Source: Symbiodinium natans
Lineage: Eukaryota; Sar; Dinophyceae; Suessiales; Symbiodiniaceae
Direction: 5' to 3'
Assembly: GCA_905221605.1 (NCBI GenBank)
Contig: CAJNDS010002827.1
Coordinates: forward strand, 1-64,000
Length of the DNA stretch: 64,000 bases
Below, piece after piece: positions 52,600 to 63,745 of this stretch (the stretch's first letter is position 1; each line of letters begins with the position of its first letter). A program made the position numbers and the translations under genes. Under the pieces are notes generated by a model. That model was not told where the DNA came from. It did no database searches and saw only the letters and a program-made list of their open reading frames with translations.

Positions 52600-54240
52600 T
52601 GATGAATAACTGTACTACACAGCATACTGCAACAGTTTACTCAACGAGCATGTCACATGTCTGCACACCACAAGCGTGTTTGCACTAAGAAGAAGCTCGC
52701 AGGCTTGTCCCAAAGCTAAGGTAATGACGAAGAACGTGAGTTATCGGTTAGTGCAAGCGTAAAGGAAACTGCATAGGCAAATCCACCCCTGTAGCATGGA
52801 CCCTAAAAATGGACCCTATTCTGAAAACAAAAGGTACAAGCCACGGGCAGGCAGCCAGCAAGCAGCGCATCCATGACACGCTTCAAACCTCGCAGGCTCG
52901 TAGCCCTGAAACAGATGATCCATAGTCAACAGGTCAGTTCAGTCAGTTCTTCTAAAACCTCCCCGAACTGCTCCACGCCTCCAGACGTCTCACCAGGTGG
53001 AGCTGGGCAGAAAAGTGCCCGTTGCCGCTCGTCCGCAAACTGCTTGGGCGGAGGCTGCTGCGTCATGCGCTCCTGAGGTTTGTCAGATGCGAGCAGTTGG
53101 GATCAAACCTTATCCGCCGAGGCCTCGGGCCGAAGGCCAAATCCTCCCCCGAAGCCGACACACGTCGGCCCCCTTTTTTTTGCCTGAAATGGGTACCCCC
53201 CGTAGGCGACCACGATACGATCTGAAAGCGGATGGTTCGCCAGGACCAGGGGCAGTCGAAGCCCCGCCCAGAACCCCCCCCTGCCCCCCCCCTTTTGCTT
53301 TTCGCCAAACCGTGAAGCGAGAGCCCCCAAAGCCCGCAACCCTAAACTAATGGCAGGAAGAAGAAGACCACCCGGTGGACGGGGGCGGTCGGCGGTGCAA
53401 ACTGCGGGCCAGATCCGGTTCTCATGTCGTGGTGGTTTTTCAACGACCACACGAGTCACACTGGCCCTAAACGCTGAACACCCCAAAGGATAAGAGCCAG
53501 GCTCCAGCTGATGGACGACGACCTTGCCTCCGCGACCCAACACATCTCCACGCCGCTCCGCCTGACTGGAGGGGAAGGCGCTGAAGGAAGTATACAAGCG
53601 AGTTAGACCTGGACGTGGGGGGAGGGTGTCGAGAAGTGAGCGTGAAAAAATGCTACGTACCACGTACATATATATATATATATCTTTTTTTTCTAGCCAT
53701 TATAAGAGAGCTTTTCTGAATCAGTCAACTCAACACAAAGTCTCTGCAGCTAGACATACACCCTTCAAACCCTGACATTCGAGACATTCGCTGAAATCGT
53801 CCCCTGAGTGCAGAAGTTCTAAGCTGGTGTTGAGCATCGGGGAGGAGGAGGCACATCTACAGAGCTCACAGCACGCAAGAGACAATGAAATCTGCTGAGC
53901 TTCTGGAAACATGTCATGGAATTGGAGAAGTTGCGTCACCATCATGCGCCGCAAGGCGCTCGTCATGGAGGTGGCTAGCCAAAACCTGACTTACAACTGC
54001 GCTATGATTACCACACTTGTTGCACAAGATACTTTATGACAGTGCTATGCAGGTTTTCTTTTGTCCAGGAACAGAATAGGATCTTGCCGCTGCATGTGAG
54101 GTAGAGGCCTGTGTGCAAAGACATCTGCCACACCGCTAGAGGAGACCAGCTGACCTGAGTGTGCGAGTGTGCAGGAAGACAAAGCTTTCGGCTCAAGGCT
54201 TCCGTGGTTGCCTAGTAGCTCTCCCAGAAAAGGGGGGCCC
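52600..54240. other. No assigned gene
   Basis: Long frames at 53103-53669 (minus) are rich in Gly/Arg/Pro from GC-rich DNA and are not convincing. A TA run lies at 53668-53682. Minus frames at 53730-53966 and 54008-54196 could be 3' exons of the exostosin-like gene but carry no diagnostic motif. Confidence 0.35.
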
Positions 54241-54389
54241 CCAACACAAGCTGCAGATCTTTTCTATTCTTTTCTCACTCCGGCCTGGTGAACCTCCCCA
54301 AGCCGCCCCATGAGAGACCAGAAGAGGCTGAGCCTGAAGTTGCAGAGGAAGGCCTCAGTTTTGAGTTGTGTAGACCTAGAAGCTGCAGT

Positions 54390-54465
54390 AGACTATATAT
54401 GTATATATACATATATGTATATGTATATATATATACATATATATATGCATACATACATACCATGT
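54390..54465. repeat. TATATGTATATACATA microsatellite
   Basis: Alternating TA with G/C substitutions, ending in CATACATACATACC. Confidence 0.9.
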
Positions 54466-54554
54466 TCTGAATTGAGTCTGTTCTTGTATATCGTTCAGAA
54501 TGCTGGACTTTGTATGGTAAGGCCGAAAAAGTTACATAGAGATTCCAATCAGGC

Positions 54555-56103
54555 GCTATGTAGGTCTGCAGTGGCTAGAAAGAGATGGCGATGACGCGTA
54601 GCAGGAGAATAGTGGTCCAGGAAATTAAACAGATCCAGCGCCTGTGCGTCCGACTTCAATGGGCCTGAGATGTCCATGAAGCCAGGATGACTCAAATCGG
54701 TCTTTTCAAATTTGTTGTCTTCAACCTCTATTTGACAAGTTCAAACAGATCTACACTTGCGAAAAGAAACATGATTTACAAATTAGAGCACATTCGAGAT
54801 CACGCAGAGCAGCTTCAAAAAACTGCTTCTTCAGCAAAGCAACATCGAAACTGGTGGGAAGCAAAGAAGCAGTCGAGCCCAGCCAGATAGGGCACCACGA
54901 ATACATCAGCTTCCTCTGGCCGGGTGGTCTGCACCTCAGTGCAGGTTTTATGCAGTGCAATATGCAGTGCAATATGCAGTGCAATATGCAGTGCAATATG
55001 CAGTGCAATATGCAGTGCATAGGTTTTCAAGGCTTCTTTTGAAGTTTTTTCCTCTTCGGTTGTGCCTTTCTGGTTGTAGGGCCTTGGGTCAACGGCGTCA
55101 TATCTTGCAGGTCAGGTCGAAGTGCTGGACACCCCGCTTGAAAAGTTGAATTTCAATTTTGAGCCGAAAGAGGAAACAGACCCAAAGCTGCTGAAACCCT
55201 GTTTCTCTGGCCTCCGGGCACGAGGAGCTGGCCATCAGCTTCCGCAGCAATATCACCTCCTCCCCCCGCTGCCGGGCGACAGAGAACTTAGAGGCCCACC
55301 TTAGAGGAAATAGGGCTTGTTCTATGCTGAAGCAATACAAATGGAGTATGGGGAAATAGAAGCTTCAGAATACTCAGAAATTAGAGTTTTTGACATGTAA
55401 ATTCGAGGGCTGGCTGAAAGGACATACGTTATCTGTTAAAAAGCAGAGAACATCTAGGTTCTCTTCGTGAATACAGAAGAGACAGCGTTTCCCTGGTTAA
55501 CCAGTTGCAAAGAAACCAAGGCTAAAAAGAAAGACCACCCCTTTGTACTATCAGACCACGCGGATGCAAGCTCAAGCCAGAAGCGTGGCAGTACAAGAGC
55601 ACAATGACCGCAGCATCATACGAAGTGTCGTGGAAAGTGTTTTGTGCAGCAAGCAAGTTACAAGATATGCCCCGCCCAAATAACTCAACACCATGACAGC
55701 GGGCATTCCTGCATAAAAACCCCAAAACAGGATTGAGTTCTCATCTGTGCGGGTGCGTGTCTGTGCACCTGTGAGAAGGGCCCAGTTCGAAGCTGAGTTG
55801 CTGCTCCTCGTCACAGGGCGACCGCATAAAGTCACAGCTGCTCCCAGACGCTTGAGCTTCCTGTTCAATCTTATCCTTGCCACGGGCCCAACCCACACAC
55901 CCATGCACTGCATTGTTGTTACTGATACACATCTTGGCAGGCCAAGAAGCAAAGAGATCGTAGTTCAAAGCTGCGGGCAAGTTGTACATGAACAACTTCA
56001 AGCCCACGAAATCTTCGCAGCGCGGTTTTGGAAGATCTGCCCCCAAGTGTTGCGCCAAGCAAGTGCATCCCAGACCAAAGCTCAGCAAAGCCAAGCTGCG
56101 CAT
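54555..56103 (-). CDS. Exostosin-like glycosyltransferase (GT47) with signal peptide, multi-exon
   Basis: ATG at 56103 opens MRSLALLSFGLGCTCLAQHL, a signal peptide. It is followed by CEDFVGLKLFMYNLPAALNY, matching the first strand of exostosin domains, and a Cys-containing region to about 55790. Later exons on the same strand fit the family in order: about 55270-55220 (EEVILLRKLMASS), about 54937-54855 (TTRPEEADVFVVPYLAGLDC, the dPeeAdvFfVPy motif) and 54719-54555 (SDAQALDLFNFLDHYSPATR then HRHLFLATAD). The exon carrying the GCIPVI-type motif was not found, so the 3' end is open. The intron before the PEEAD exon contains a 12-bp repeat array. Enzyme class is well supported; the specific sugar is unknown. 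Confidence 0.65.
54952..55020. repeat. 12-bp repeat (TGCAGTGCAATA) in an exostosin intron
   Basis: Five to six perfect copies, immediately upstream (in transcription direction) of the exon encoding TTRPEEADVFVVPY. The minus frame HCILHCIL is the repeat translated. Confidence 0.9.
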
Positions 56104-56159
56104 GAATGCTGCGAGGCTGCTAATCCGTACCAACTCTTTGGAGCTCTGAGTGCTCAATA

Positions 56160-56920
56160 TTTAGAGCCATGTTATAGTAGGAAGAACATAACCACATGAA
56201 ACAGCATCTCCTGCTCTGCCAACTCAGCGAGACATGCTTGAAGAGGGAAGCCCACCCCGGACTTCGGCAACTGTGACTATGCTACAAGTATACAGCCGCT
56301 TTACGAAAAAATACAACTACTATCCCCCTGCTCAGCGGAAGTCAAGGTTTGAGCTCCACTTAAGTCACGGAATGGGAAGACTGGGAACAAGTATACTCTA
56401 ACACCAAAACCTACAGTGAACCCTAGTGGCCCCTCATCAGAACATAGTCTGGCTAGAAAGCTGGGAGCGATAAGCTGAAGAGTTGCGGCATTTGATTACG
56501 CGCAGCGCATTTGAGCACAAACTCCCTCGACCTCCTCGCCATGAGATGTGCCCCAAGCCTTAAACACTGGCCCTGGTGACCTTGCCTTCCGCTTTGCAGA
56601 AAGTGTTCAATCTTAAGACGCAGCCTACTCTTCCTGGCATCACTTCTTAACAGCCCAGGATGGCGTCGTATCATCCAGCGTCTCGTCAATATCGTACGCA
56701 ATGGAGACCTGACGCCTATGTTCACAGTGCCGGCCCCGCGAAGGGACGGTGTCGTGCTCATCCGCAACCTGGCAGCTGGCTACCAGAGAACGCAGCAGTT
56801 TTAGGAGTTGCTCAGAACTAGTGCTCCATATTCGAAGTCCTTGTTGTACCCAAGTTTACTTCCATGCAGTCCTACTAGCTATAAATAAGGACGACCGCCG
56901 TCGGAACCGCGTTACCATGC
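56160..56920. other. Intergenic spacer
   Basis: No convincing coding sequence between the methyltransferase stop and the exostosin leader. Confidence 0.4.
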
Positions 56921-56921
56921 G

Positions 56922-57734
56922 TTACCATTGTCCTTTGAGAGCAACTGCGCAGCTGAAGAAGTCGTCCACGGCACCTCTTGCAAAACGCTTCGTGTCATCC
57001 GGCGTCCCGTCGAAGTTTACACTGTACCTTGCCAGCGCTTTCCTGAAACCATGGCGGACGTACGAGTTGTGATCCATGTAGTCGTGTCCAGCCATGATGC
57101 CACCTTGTCGCAATTTCGGCCACCAGGTTCTGATGTCGCGCAAAACAGACTTGCGGTCATGCATGGCATCAACATAGATGAAATCCTTGGCTTGCTGGTA
57201 CCGTCTGGTTCAAGAAAGTTGCTCACGGTTAACTGGGAAAAGGGGACTCATTCAGCACAAAGCAAAACAAAAGAATCGTTGCTGAAGGAAAACAGCATCG
57301 AAGGAATGGTCTGCATAGCGATCGGCACACTTGTGTGCAAAATCTGCGCACAGCTCCAATTGAGTGCCGCATCTTGGGCTTTCCAGAGCTTGCTCAAAGC
57401 TTTCCACACACTTTCCTCGCTTCAGCTTCCTGTTAAACATTTCTGACAACTGCATGTCCTTGCTTTTCACATGCTGCTTGAATCGGGGGTGGTCTGCTTC
57501 CACATCTGCTGGCTTGTAGAGGTCCACAAGAACAAAGCGGCCACAGCCACGCCACTTGTTGAGCAGGAGCTCTGCGTGAGCACCTCTCTGCACTCCAATT
57601 TCAACGCCCTTGGTGAAATTCAACTTCGACAGGATCTCACCAAATTCAGAGCGAGACTTGAATGATGGAAGGACAAAATCGGCACGGCCCCGAGGTTCGA
57701 CGCTTGCAAATCCTTGCTGCAGCTCGACACCCAT
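56922..57734 (-). CDS. Class I SAM-dependent methyltransferase, two exons with a GA-AG intron
   Basis: Exon 1 (57734-57300) has NFTKGVEIGVQRGAHAELLL (SAM-binding glycine loop, strand 1) and GRFVLVDLYKPADVEADH (second-strand acid). It ends in CADRYADHSF. Removing 57186-57299 (114 bp, GATGCTG..GCCAAG on the minus strand) joins HSF to DFIYVDAMHDRKSVLRDI. This restores the DfiYvDa-HD motif typical of Methyltransf_24-type enzymes, followed by TWWPKLRQGGIMAGHDYMDH and RGAVDDFFSC. The stop is at 56922. Unspliced reading would instead give AVFLQQRFFC and a stop, supporting the intron. The ATG at 57734 may be internal, since a CTGCAG acceptor lies just after it. Substrate not known. Confidence 0.75.
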
Positions 57735-57939
57735 TCTGCCTTGGAAGTCTGTCTGGTGTAGCTCCCAGTATTTTTGGACATGTCATGAACACCACAACCA
57801 GTACAACTTACCATTCGCGCCAGCAAACTTCCCATACCTAAGATGCACATTGCCATACTACCACCCACGACCGCAACCACTCTCACTATCACTGCCACAC
57901 CAATACGAGGGCAACTTGTTGTAACGACTACGACCACTT

Positions 57940-58222
57940 CGATGACTTCGACGACGACGACTCCTCCTCCTCCACCACCATCTCCTCCTCGTATGTAGGA
58001 CCTTTAGGGTCTATGTGAGTATTCTCTTTCGGGTAGCAGTAGTAGTAGTAATTGCAGTACTAATAGTAGCAGTAGTACTACTTTACTAGTACTAGTGCTA
58101 GTAGTACTAGTACAAGTACTGGTACTGGAACTAGTACGCGTACTAGTACTAGTAGTACTACTGGTACTACTAGTAGTACTAGTACTACTAGTACTAGTAC
58201 TACTATTACTAGTACTAGGGCT
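57940..58222. repeat. Trinucleotide and ACTAGT-rich microsatellite
   Basis: ACG/CTC triplets around 57945-57990 give way to AGT runs and TAGTAC/ACTAGT words at 58030-58218, many self-complementary. Confidence 0.9.
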
Positions 58223-58225
58223 CTG

Positions 58226-59350
58226 GTTGAAATGGAAAAGCCTTTTCCATTCCAACCATTTTTTCCCATTTTGAAATGGCAAAAAATGGTTGAAATGGAA
58301 AATCGGGCCTGGGGGGAAAAGCCCCAAGCAATTGAAATGGTTGAAATGGTTGAAATGGTTGAAATGGTTGAAATGGAAAAGGCTTTTCCATTTCAACCAT
58401 TTTTTCCCATTTTGAAATGGAAAAAAATGGTTGAAATGGAAAAGCCTTTTCCATTTCAACCATTTTTTCCATTTCAAAATGGCAAAAAATGGTTGAAATG
58501 GAAAATCGGGCCTGGGGGGAAAAGCCCCAAGCAATTGAAATGGTTGAAATGGTTGAAATGGTTGAAATGGTTGAAATGGAAAAGGCTTTTCCATTTCAAC
58601 CATTTTTTCCCATTTTGAAATGGAAAAAAATGGTTGAAATGGAAAAGCCTTTTCCATTTCAACCATGTTTTTCCATTTCAAAATGGCAAAAAATGGTTGA
58701 AATGGAAAATCGGGCCTGGGGGGAAAAGCCCCAAGCAATTGAAATGGTTGAAATGGGTGAAATGGAAAAGCCTTTTCCATTTCAACCATTTTTTACCATT
58801 TTGAAATGGAAAGAAATGGTTGAAATGGAAAAGTCTTTTCCATTTCAACCATTTCAACCATTTCAACCATTTCAACCATTTCAATTGCTTGGGGCCTTTC
58901 CCCCAAGGCCCGATTCTCCATTTCAACCATTTTTTGCCATTTTGAAATGGAAAAAAATGGTTGAACTGGAAAAGGCTTTTCCATTTCAACCTTTTTTTTC
59001 CATTCAAAATGGGAAAAAATGGTTGAAATGGAAAAGCCTTTTCCATTTCAACCATTTCAACCATTTCAATTGCTTGGGGCTTTTCCCCCCAGGCCCGATT
59101 TTCCATTTCAACCATTTTTTCCATTTTAAAATGGCAAAAAATGGTTGAAATGGAAAAGCCTTTTCCATTGCAACCATTTTTTCCATTTTAAAATGGTAAA
59201 AAATGGTTGAAATGGAAAAGCCTTTTCCATTTCAACCATTTCAACCATTTCAACCATTTTAATTGCTTGGGGCTTTTCCCCCAAGGCCCGATTTTCCATT
59301 TCAACCATTTTTTGCTATTTTAAAATGACAAAAAATGGTTGAAATGGAAA
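58226..59350. repeat. Palindromic satellite of TTGAAATGG/CCATTTCAA with mirror symmetry
   Basis: Both orientations of TTGAAATGG alternate throughout, with AAAAGCCTTTTCC and CCATTTTTTCCC linkers. A CGGGCCTGGGGGGAAAAGCC block occurs in plus orientation starting at 58304, 58507 and 58711, and in inverted orientation ending at 58912, 59097 and 59290. The pairs are symmetric about 58.80-58.81 kb. Frames on both strands are mutual reverse translations. The whole could fold into one large cruciform with many nested hairpins. Confidence 0.95.
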
Positions 59351-59480
59351 CGCCCGGGCCTCCCCCCAATACTAAATTTCGAGCCCGGGCTCGTAATTTA
59401 GTATTGGGGGGAGGCCCGGGCTCGTAATTTAGTATTCGGGGGAGGCCCGGGCTCGTAATTTAGTATTGGGAGGGGGATTC
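59351..59480. repeat. Copy of the left-end repeat (CGTAATTTAGTATT)
   Basis: Three GAGGCCCGGGCTCGTAATTT units ending AGTATT, plus one inverted unit (AATACTAAATTTCGAGCCCG at 59369-59388). This is the same family as module A at 1-140 and 720-830. Confidence 0.85.
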
Positions 59481-59499
59481 GAATAGTTTGAATGGTTTG

Positions 59500-59790
59500 G
59501 GGACCCGGCCTGGGGCCTTTAGAGGCCCTCCTATCCCTTGCGATTCTTGGGGCTGCGGTGGGAATCAAAGGCGAATGAGGCCATCCTATCGCGCAGGTTT
59601 TTTTTTGGGCTGCGGAGCAAAGGCCCGAGGGCTTTCCTATCCCTTGGGATTTTTTGGGGCTGCGGTGGGAAGCAAAGGCCAAGAGGCCATCCTATCGCTT
59701 AGGGCTTTTTGGGCTGCCGTGGGAAGCAAAGGCCCAGAGGCTATTCCGGGGCTGCGGTGGGAAGCAAAGGCCCAGAGGCCCTCCTATCTA
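59500..59790. repeat. GGGGCTGCGGTGGGAAGCAA tandem repeat
   Basis: Four to five units of about 55-75 bp with AAAGGCCCAGAGGCC and CCTATCCCTTGGGATT words. No gene. Confidence 0.75.
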
Positions 59791-60180
59791 AAATCAAATC
59801 GCAAGCCCTGCTCCCTAAGAATTTTGGTTCATTTTTGCTCCCAAAAAGTCAAATCACAAGCCCTGGTCCCTAAGATTTTGGGTTCATTTTTGTTCCAAAG
59901 AGTCAAATCGCAAGCCCTGGTCCCGAAGATTTTGGGTTCAATTTTTGCTCTCAAAAAAGTCAAATCGCAAGCCCTGGTCCCTAAGATTTTGGGTTCATTT
60001 GTGCTCTCAAAAAGTCAAATCGCAAGCCCTGGTCCCTAAGATTTTGGGTTCTTTTTGTTCCAAAGAGTCAAATCGCAAGCCCTGGTCCCGAAGATGTTGG
60101 GTTCAATTTTTGCTTCCAAAAAGTCAAATCCCAAGCCATGGTCCCCAAGATTTTGGGTTCATTCTTTGCGCCTAAGAGCC
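59791..60180. repeat. About 55-bp tandem repeat (AGTCAAATCGCAAGCCCTGG)
   Basis: Eight units start near 59793, 59847, 59901, 59958, 60013, 60066, 60122 and 60174 (the last decayed), each ending in AAGATTTTGGGTTCA. Frames here repeat the peptide KSQALVPKILGS and are not genes. Confidence 0.9.
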
Positions 60181-60184
60181 AACT

Positions 60185-60263
60185 CGCAAGCTCGCTCGCT
60201 CGTTCTCGTTCGCTCGCTCGTTCTCGCTCGCTCGCTCGCTCGTTCTCGCTCTCTCGCTCTCTC

Positions 60264-60310
<47 letters not shown>

Positions 60311-60335
60311 TCTCGCTCTATCTCTCTTTCTCTCT
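60185..60335. repeat. GCTC then CT microsatellite
   Basis: GCTCGCTCGTTCTC words grade into a pure CT run at about 60268-60308. Confidence 0.9.
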
Positions 60336-60339
60336 GTTT

Positions 60340-61955
60340 TCTTCTATGGGCAGTAGAGTTTGAAGACGAGGAGCGTGAGCTACAACGAAAGAGATTTTCT
60401 GAAGCAGGCTTGGAGTGAGACAGGGCGAGGCATACAGAAGAGCATAAACCGTGGGACAGAGCGGGTCTCTTAGCTTCCCCCTTCTCAAGTCCGTCTCAGT
60501 TTTCTCTTTCGTGAAAAAGAAGGAGGAAAAGAGAAAAGAGTGAAGAGGAATTTACATGTTCTTCCTACCTTGTTCTTGCTTACGGCGCGGTTAGCGACCC
60601 CGCCGAAAAGGCGTGTTTTTCGGGTTTCGGGTTTAGGGATGCTACTTGGGAGGGGGGGGATGGTTACGACACTTGGACTGCGTGCAGGGTTTCGGACGGG
60701 ACTCTCTCTGCTCTGCAACCAGGCCCCCGGATCAGCCAATCTGCCCTAAACCCTGAACCCTAAACCCTAAACCCTGTTTCGGTTTGTTCGGTTTAAGATT
60801 TCGGGTTTTCGCTGAAACCGTCCTGCCTATATACCCTTAATACACAAGACAGTGTACGCCCCAAGCTCTCCTGTATGCAAACCTCAACAATGTCCTGCAA
60901 GCCCAAGTTCTAATTTGACTCTGTCGAATTTAGAGTTTATAGGGTTTAAGGTTCACGATGAAGGCTTAAACCGTTATGCCCATGTACCCTAAACCATACA
61001 CCATGCAAGCCCGAAGCTATAACACTGAACTAAACTGAACTTGCAAATTCGCTGTAAATACCAACATTTCCATACAAGCGGACAGCCTTGAACCCTTGCT
61101 TGTCTACTCGTCCAGAAACGTGTAACCTAAGGGCTTTCAAAAATAAACGTCTCACAAAACCTGTTTTAACATGCAAATTCGCTGTAAACACCAGTATTTC
61201 CAGAAAAAAAAGACTTCTCCAATAAAGCGACTTCTGAAAGTCGAAAAATCGTGGGTGCACGAAAACATTTACAGTGAATTCGGCCGAAATTATCAAAACC
61301 CTCGGTAAAAATGGGGTTTTCCGACATGCGCTACTGAGCAACCACGCACAGAAACATCGACAAAACCGAGGTTTTACACTTCAACCCCCTCAAAACAAGG
61401 TGTTTTTTTGTCGGGTCGTTAACCGCGCTGTAACCTTGTTCTTGCCCCTCCCTCTTCTCTCCCCCCTGACCCTGTCTCTCTTTCTCCCTATCTCCTCATT
61501 TTTAAAAAGTGGTGCGGGAAGGCGGAATGAGATGAAGGCAGCGTCCCCCCCTGGAGGCACCTGCCCGCACAAAAAAGAGCATCGGCCTGCAAAAGATTTG
61601 CAGAAGGAGAAAGTGAATGAAACAACGCAAGGCATGGAGAGAAGCATAGGCAGTGGGAGAGAGAGGGCCTCTTGGCTTTCCCCTTATCTCTTTCTCTGTT
61701 TAGACAAGAACATAGGAGAGACGGGGGGGTTTACACCTTTACACCTTCTTCTCGCCATGCTCCTCACTCTTCTCTATTCCCCACACCCCCCTCGTGTGTC
61801 TCTGTCTCCGTCTCTGTCTTTCTTTTCTCTCCTGGGTGGTATGTCGCAAAACTGGAAGGGGAGGAGGAGGGTGAGAGGATTGAAAAGGAAGAACTACAAA
61901 GGGATTTGAAGAAGGAGAGGGGTTAAAATTTGGCGGTGGCCTTTCGGTGTCCATC
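60340..61955. other. Repeat-derived spacer, no gene recognised
   Basis: GGGTTTAGGG-like words (60630-60790), two diverged copies of AAACTTGCAAATTCGCTGTAAA-type sequence (61038 and 61171) and CT-rich tracts (61440-61500, 61790-61840). GGTTAGCGACC near 60590 and GGTCGTTAACC near 61415 lie in related inverted context. Confidence 0.45.
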
Positions 61956-61964
61956 GAGCATTTG

Positions 61965-62200
61965 TGAAAAAGAAAAGCGCCATTTTCTTCCGGACAGGTC
62001 CGCATCCCTCGAGTATACCACTACCACGACCAGCACTACTACTAGTACTACTACTGCTACGACTACGCCTGTTACCAGGAGCCTGTGTCAAGAAAAACGC
62101 CATTTTGTTTCGGACAGTTTCGTGTCCATCAAGCCTATGTCCAGAAAAAAAACGCCATTCTGTTACGGACATTTCCGTTTCCATTGGCCCCATGCCCAGA
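61965..62200. repeat. Tandem repeat around ACGCCATTTTGTTTCGGAC
   Basis: Copies start near 61975, 62094 and 62148, each followed by a TTCGTGTCCATC-like segment. A CTACTA triplet tract is inserted at 62018-62065. Confidence 0.75.
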
Positions 62201-62239
62201 AAGGAGTTCTAATTTCCTCAGGAGAAATCATGGCGTGAG

Positions 62240-63745
62240 ATGCTCCAAAAAGAAAGACAAGTAGGAGGATGTGTGGGCGGAGGACATGTCTGTTTAGAGT
62301 GTTCCAGAGGGTTTGTTAAGCATGCATGTGTTCTTCAAGCATTTCAAAGGAATGGATTTGTTAACGATATATCCTTACATTTCAACAACCATGCCAATCA
62401 GGAGGAGTCCAAACAAGTCGGAGGAGTCATGTTATGGGAAAGAACTGGGTTTGTGAACAATTACATGTCTTTATCAAGTTTTTGGTCGGGTCCAACGGTT
62501 TGGATGTCTTAATCATATTTCCTTCTGTTTCAACACGAAAAGCAGGTCGGAGGAGTCCAAAAACAAATTGGAGGAGTCGTGTTAGGGGACGTCCCAAGAA
62601 GCAAAACAACTAGGAGGATGGTTTTTTGAAGTTTCGCCTGCAAAGGTTGATTTGAAGGGCCCACAGGAATGAACTTGTTAACAGCGCATGTCTGCTCCAC
62701 TTCTTTGAAAGGGTCCTACGGAATGAATTAATCAACCACATTTCCTTCTGTTTCAGGACGCAGAGCAGTTTGGAAGCTTCCAATCAAATACGAGGAGTCA
62801 CGTCATGAGACGCCCCAATAAGGCAAACAATCAGGAGGATGTCTGGGGAGTTCATAGCGGTTGAAGGGTCCACAGGAATGGACTTGTTCACCGCACATGT
62901 TTGCTCAAGTTTGCCAGGCCCCAGCGGAATGGATGTGCTAACCAGCTTTGCTTCTGTTTGAACAAGCAAAACAATTGGGAGAATTCCAAAACAATTAGGA
63001 GGAGTCATGTTATGGGACGCCCCAATAAGCAAAACAATTAGGAGGATGTCTGGGGATATTGCTGTTCATAGTGGTTGAAGGGTCCAGAGGAATGGACTTA
63101 ACCGCACATGTCTGTTTCAAGTGCATATTTCCTTCTGTTTCAACACGCAAAACATTTCGGAGGAGTCCAAAACAACAAATTTGGAGGAGTCGTGTTAGGG
63201 GATGTCCCCAATAAGCAGAATAATTGGGAGGATGTTTGGGGGACATTTTTGATTGGAAAGGTTGAAGGGGCCACAAGAATGGACTTGTTAGCCACGCGTG
63301 GCTGTTTCAAGTCTCTGAAAGGGTCCAACGGAATGAAATTCTGGACCGTGTTTTTCTGTTTCAACACGCAAAAACATTCGGAAGAGTCCAAGCAATCAGG
63401 AGGAGTCACATTATGGGACGCCCGAATAAGGAAAACAATCAGGAGGATGTCTGGGGAGTTCATCGTGGTTGAAGGGTCCAGAGGACTAGACATGTCTTAA
63501 CCACGCATGTTTTGTTTCAAGTCTTGGAAAGGCCCTAGCGGAATGGATTTTTGACCATGTTTTCTTCTATTTCGTCAACCAAAACAATTAGGAGGAGACC
63601 AAAACAAGTAGAATAAGACATGTTATGGGACGCCCAATATCCAAAACAAATAGGAGGATGTCTGGGGAATATTTAAGCTCGTAGTGGCTGAGGGCGACAG
63701 GAATGGACTTCACCGCACGTGTCTGTTTCAAGTGTTTGAAAGGGC
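62240..63745. repeat. About 210-bp diverged tandem array
   Basis: The landmark AGGAGGATGTCTGGGG recurs near 62263, 62610, 62831, 63040, 63228, 63441 and 63650, alternating with GGAGGAGTC..GTTATGGGACGCCCC and GGTTGAAGGGTCCA words. Spacing is about 190-220 bp apart from one longer gap. Copies differ by many small changes, so frames are inconsistent and non-coding. Confidence 0.85.

Noticed and set aside
54181..54197. Second spliced-leader-like word (TTCGGCTCAAG)
   Set aside because: Plus-strand location opposite to the genes and too short a match.
58004..59148. Frames up to 261 codons with FHFNHF/MVEME repeats
   Set aside because: Translations of the palindromic satellite and its neighbouring microsatellite.
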